Below are positions 62,281 through 64,000 of a stretch of 64,000 nucleotides of DNA, in pieces. Both the position numbers and the translations under genes were made by a program. Location: assembly GCA_964535305.1 (NCBI GenBank), contig CAZHTF010000008.1, positions 1 to 64,000 of the forward strand, given 5' to 3'. The stretch comes from CAZHTF01 sp964535305 (GTDB taxonomy: Bacteria > Planctomycetota > Phycisphaerae > UBA1845 > Fen-1342). The notes under the pieces were generated by a model, which made no database searches, was not told where the DNA came from, and saw only the letters and a list, made by a program, of their open reading frames with translations. How positions within the stretch are numbered: the stretch's first letter is position 1; each line of letters begins with the position of its first letter.

Positions 62281-64000
62281 ATGATGCGCAACGTAATCGT
62301 GCTGGTGGCGAGCCTGGGCGTACTGGGTGCGCTGTTCGTCGGTTATCTCAAGTTGACCGAATCGCCCGCGCCCGGACCCGGCCACAGCCCGCCGCCACGC
62401 GATTCCCTGCCGCAAAATCTCGAGCGGGCCGCGGACGAAGCCGTCCGCGTCGGCCCGGTGACGATTCCCGGCGGGGGGCGGATTGAGTTCACGCGCTACG
62501 ACCCGAATACCGGGCGGCCCGCGGAGCGGATGCTGTTGGACGAGTGGTCGCCAGTTCCGGACTCCAAGAACGAGATTCGCGTCGTGCGGCCCGAGATCGT
62601 GCTGCTGATGCCCAGCGGCCTGATTGCGAGCGTCTCGGCGCAGCGCGGGCAGATCGCGGTCGACCGCGTGCAGCGCACCGACATGAAACCCAAGCAGGGC
62701 TGGCTGGAAGGCGACGCCCGCATCGTCATTCAACGCCCGGGCGCCGATGAACGCGCTGCCGCAGCGCCCACGACCAGCAGCGCGGCCGCCGCGCCGCGCT
62801 CCGCCGAGCCGATCGAGATTCGCCTGGGGCGGATCGAATTCGATCTGGAGCTCGGGCAACTCCGCTCGCGCGAAGCGCTCCACCTTGTCTCCGAAGGGCT
62901 GGAGCTCTCCGGCCACGGCCTGCAACTGGAGTGGAACCGGGCGGCCAACCGCGTCGAGACGCTGCTGATCGAGCGCGGCGACGAGCTGCGCTACGAAGTG
63001 CAAGGCGGCCTGTTCGGCGCGCTGCGCGATCCGGACAGCGCCGAAGTGAGCGCGAGCACGCCCGCCGCGACTTTGCCCGCCGCGGGCGCGAAATCCGCGG
63101 ACGTGCTGGATGTGCGTGCGCGGCCGCGCGGCGCCAGCGCCGGCGTCACGTATCTGTGTCTGCTGAAAGACGAGGTCAGCGCCGATCATTTCCGCGGGAA
63201 GCAGCGCGTCGGCGGGCTGAGCGCCGCGCAACTGACACTGCTGTTCGACCTCGGCGGCCGGGCCGACCGCATGCTCGGGCGGCAGCGCAGCACCTCGCCG
63301 CCAGCGGCGGACGACGAGGTCGAACAACTGGTGGTCCGCTGGCGCGGCAGCCTCACGCTCGGACCGGCTTCGCAGCAGACGCAGACAAAGACCGCCCGGC
63401 GGCGATTGGAAGCCAGCGGCGCGCCCGTCAAGCTCGATCTACCCAACGGCTCGATCCTTTGCGGCCGGCTGGTCTACCAGGACGAGTCGCAGCAGCTCTG
63501 GCTCTACCGCGGCGATGCGCCGGTCGAATTCCGCATGCAGCGCCTGACGGCCCGGGCCCACACCATCTACGTAGACCGCGGCAACAACCTGGTGAAGCTG
63601 ATCGGCAATGTGCAGCTCGACTCGCGAGCGCAGACCGGCTCGCGCGGCATGCGCGTCCGCGCCAGCGAGTGGGCCGAGCTCAAGATCGACCCGGCCCGCC
63701 CAACCACGCTCGCGGCGGACGCTGGCGGCACAGCGCCTCGCGCAGCGCCCGGCCCGGATGCGACGCTCACGGATTACGGGCAACTGCGCGCTGCGACGTT
63801 CGTTGGCGGCGTGCAGGTTGCACTCGACGATCAGACACTCGCGTGTCATCGACTGGAGACCACCTTCCGCGCGGCGCAGGCGGATGAACCGCTCGAAGCG
63901 CTGATCGAATCCGCGCTGGCCAGCGAAGACGTGCGCTTCAGCGCCCGCGGGCAATCGCTGAGCTGCGCCTGGATGCAACTGCCTTTCGAGCTGGGGCCGG
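62281..64000 (+). CDS. LptC/OstA-like LPS-transport protein, truncated at window edge
   Basis: At least 573 codons; the right edge cuts it. An N-terminal membrane helix (VIVLVASLGVLGALFVGYLKL) is followed by beta-rich sequence with repeated patterns such as TIYVDRGNNLVKLIGNVQLD, characteristic of LptC/LptA beta-jellyroll repeats. Length and repeat content exceed LptC (about 190 residues), so it may fuse LptC-like and OstA-like repeats. It should bridge LPS from the inner membrane towards the outer membrane. Gene order kdsC then this gene supports the role. Confidence 0.75.
   Translation, partial: MMRNVIVLVASLGVLGALFVGYLKLTESPAPGPGHSPPPRDSLPQNLERAADEAVRVGPVTIPGGGRIEFTRYDPNTGRPAERMLLDEWSPVPDSKNEIRVVRPEIVLLMPSGLIASVSAQRGQIAVDRVQRTDMKPKQGWLEGDARIVIQRPGADERAAAAPTTSSAAAAPRSAEPIEIRLGRIEFDLELGQLRSREALHLVSEGLELSGHGLQLEWNRAANRVETLLIERGDELRYEVQGGLFGALRDPDSAEVSASTPAATLPAAGAKSADVLDVRARPRGASAGVTYLCLLKDEVSADHFRGKQRVGGLSAAQLTLLFDLGGRADRMLGRQRSTSPPAADDEVEQLVVRWRGSLTLGPASQQTQTKTARRRLEASGAPVKLDLPNGSILCGRLVYQDESQQLWLYRGDAPVEFRMQRLTARAHTIYVDRGNNLVKLIGNVQLDSRAQTGSRGMRVRASEWAELKIDPARPTTLAADAGGTAPRAAPGPDATLTDYGQLRAATFVGGVQVALDDQTLACHRLETTFRAAQADEPLEALIESALASEDVRFSARGQSLSCAWMQLPFELGP

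Noticed and set aside
62170..63327. Minus-strand frame (385 codons) opposite the LptC/OstA-like gene
   Set aside because: The plus-strand frame is open from kdsC to the window edge, with a membrane helix and beta-repeats. The mirror frame is compositionally odd.

Overview
The window looks like a chromosome segment of a high-GC, diderm member of the Planctomycetota, possibly near the Phycisphaerae. This is inferred from gene content; there is no rRNA to place it. Supporting signs are an ECF sigma factor beside a Hanks-type Ser/Thr kinase with a helical-repeat tail, two secreted proteins ending in tandem dockerin-like (DLGxxLxNW) repeats, several alkaline-phosphatase-superfamily enzymes, a KdsC-type phosphatase followed by an LptC/OstA-like protein (so an LPS-type outer membrane), and small Cys-rich or membrane proteins of unknown role.

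Positions 1-24009 form one leftward block for making and exporting a surface polysaccharide. It holds an FAD-dependent UDP-galactopyranose-mutase-like protein, a small membrane protein sharing its C-terminal membrane domain, two GT4 and three GT2 glycosyltransferases, a decayed SGNH hydrolase, a polysaccharide deacetylase, a radical SAM/SPASM protein, a Wzx-type flippase, a PAPS-dependent sulfotransferase, four large multi-pass membrane proteins of GT-C or unknown type, a YLDPGS microprotein and three alkaline-phosphatase-superfamily proteins. Many genes overlap by 1-11 bases or sit very close, so they are probably co-translated. The set fits a sulfated, deacetylated or otherwise decorated polysaccharide; no PEP-CTERM/exosortase genes were seen.

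Positions 24402-34156 are an accessory, envelope-facing region: a Tat-exported class V aminotransferase-like protein, two dockerin-tailed secreted proteins, an ECF sigma factor, and a Ser/Thr kinase separated by a single in-frame TAG from a solute-binding domain that has no signal peptide of its own. The last arrangement is the most unusual feature of the window. A secreted protein of unknown function follows.

Positions 34429-53183 are mainly housekeeping: an AMP-forming acyl-CoA ligase; a leftward run pyrR-pyrB-SDR-aldehyde dehydrogenase-GT4; sulfate adenylyltransferase; NAD(P)HX epimerase; a GroES without GroEL; a DinB-fold protein; a lipoprotein combining thrombospondin-3 repeats, a beta-propeller and two CxxCH haem motifs; then dnaG-rpoD and a TatC with a long insertion.

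Positions 53184-64000 are short transcription units on both strands: zinc-ribbon membrane proteins, a 29-residue membrane microprotein, a BLUF blue-light sensor, an FAD oxidoreductase, an S9 and an S46 peptidase, a cytosine-deaminase-like enzyme, and kdsC with a truncated LptC/OstA-like gene. I found no tRNA, rRNA, CRISPR array, IS element or phage genes.
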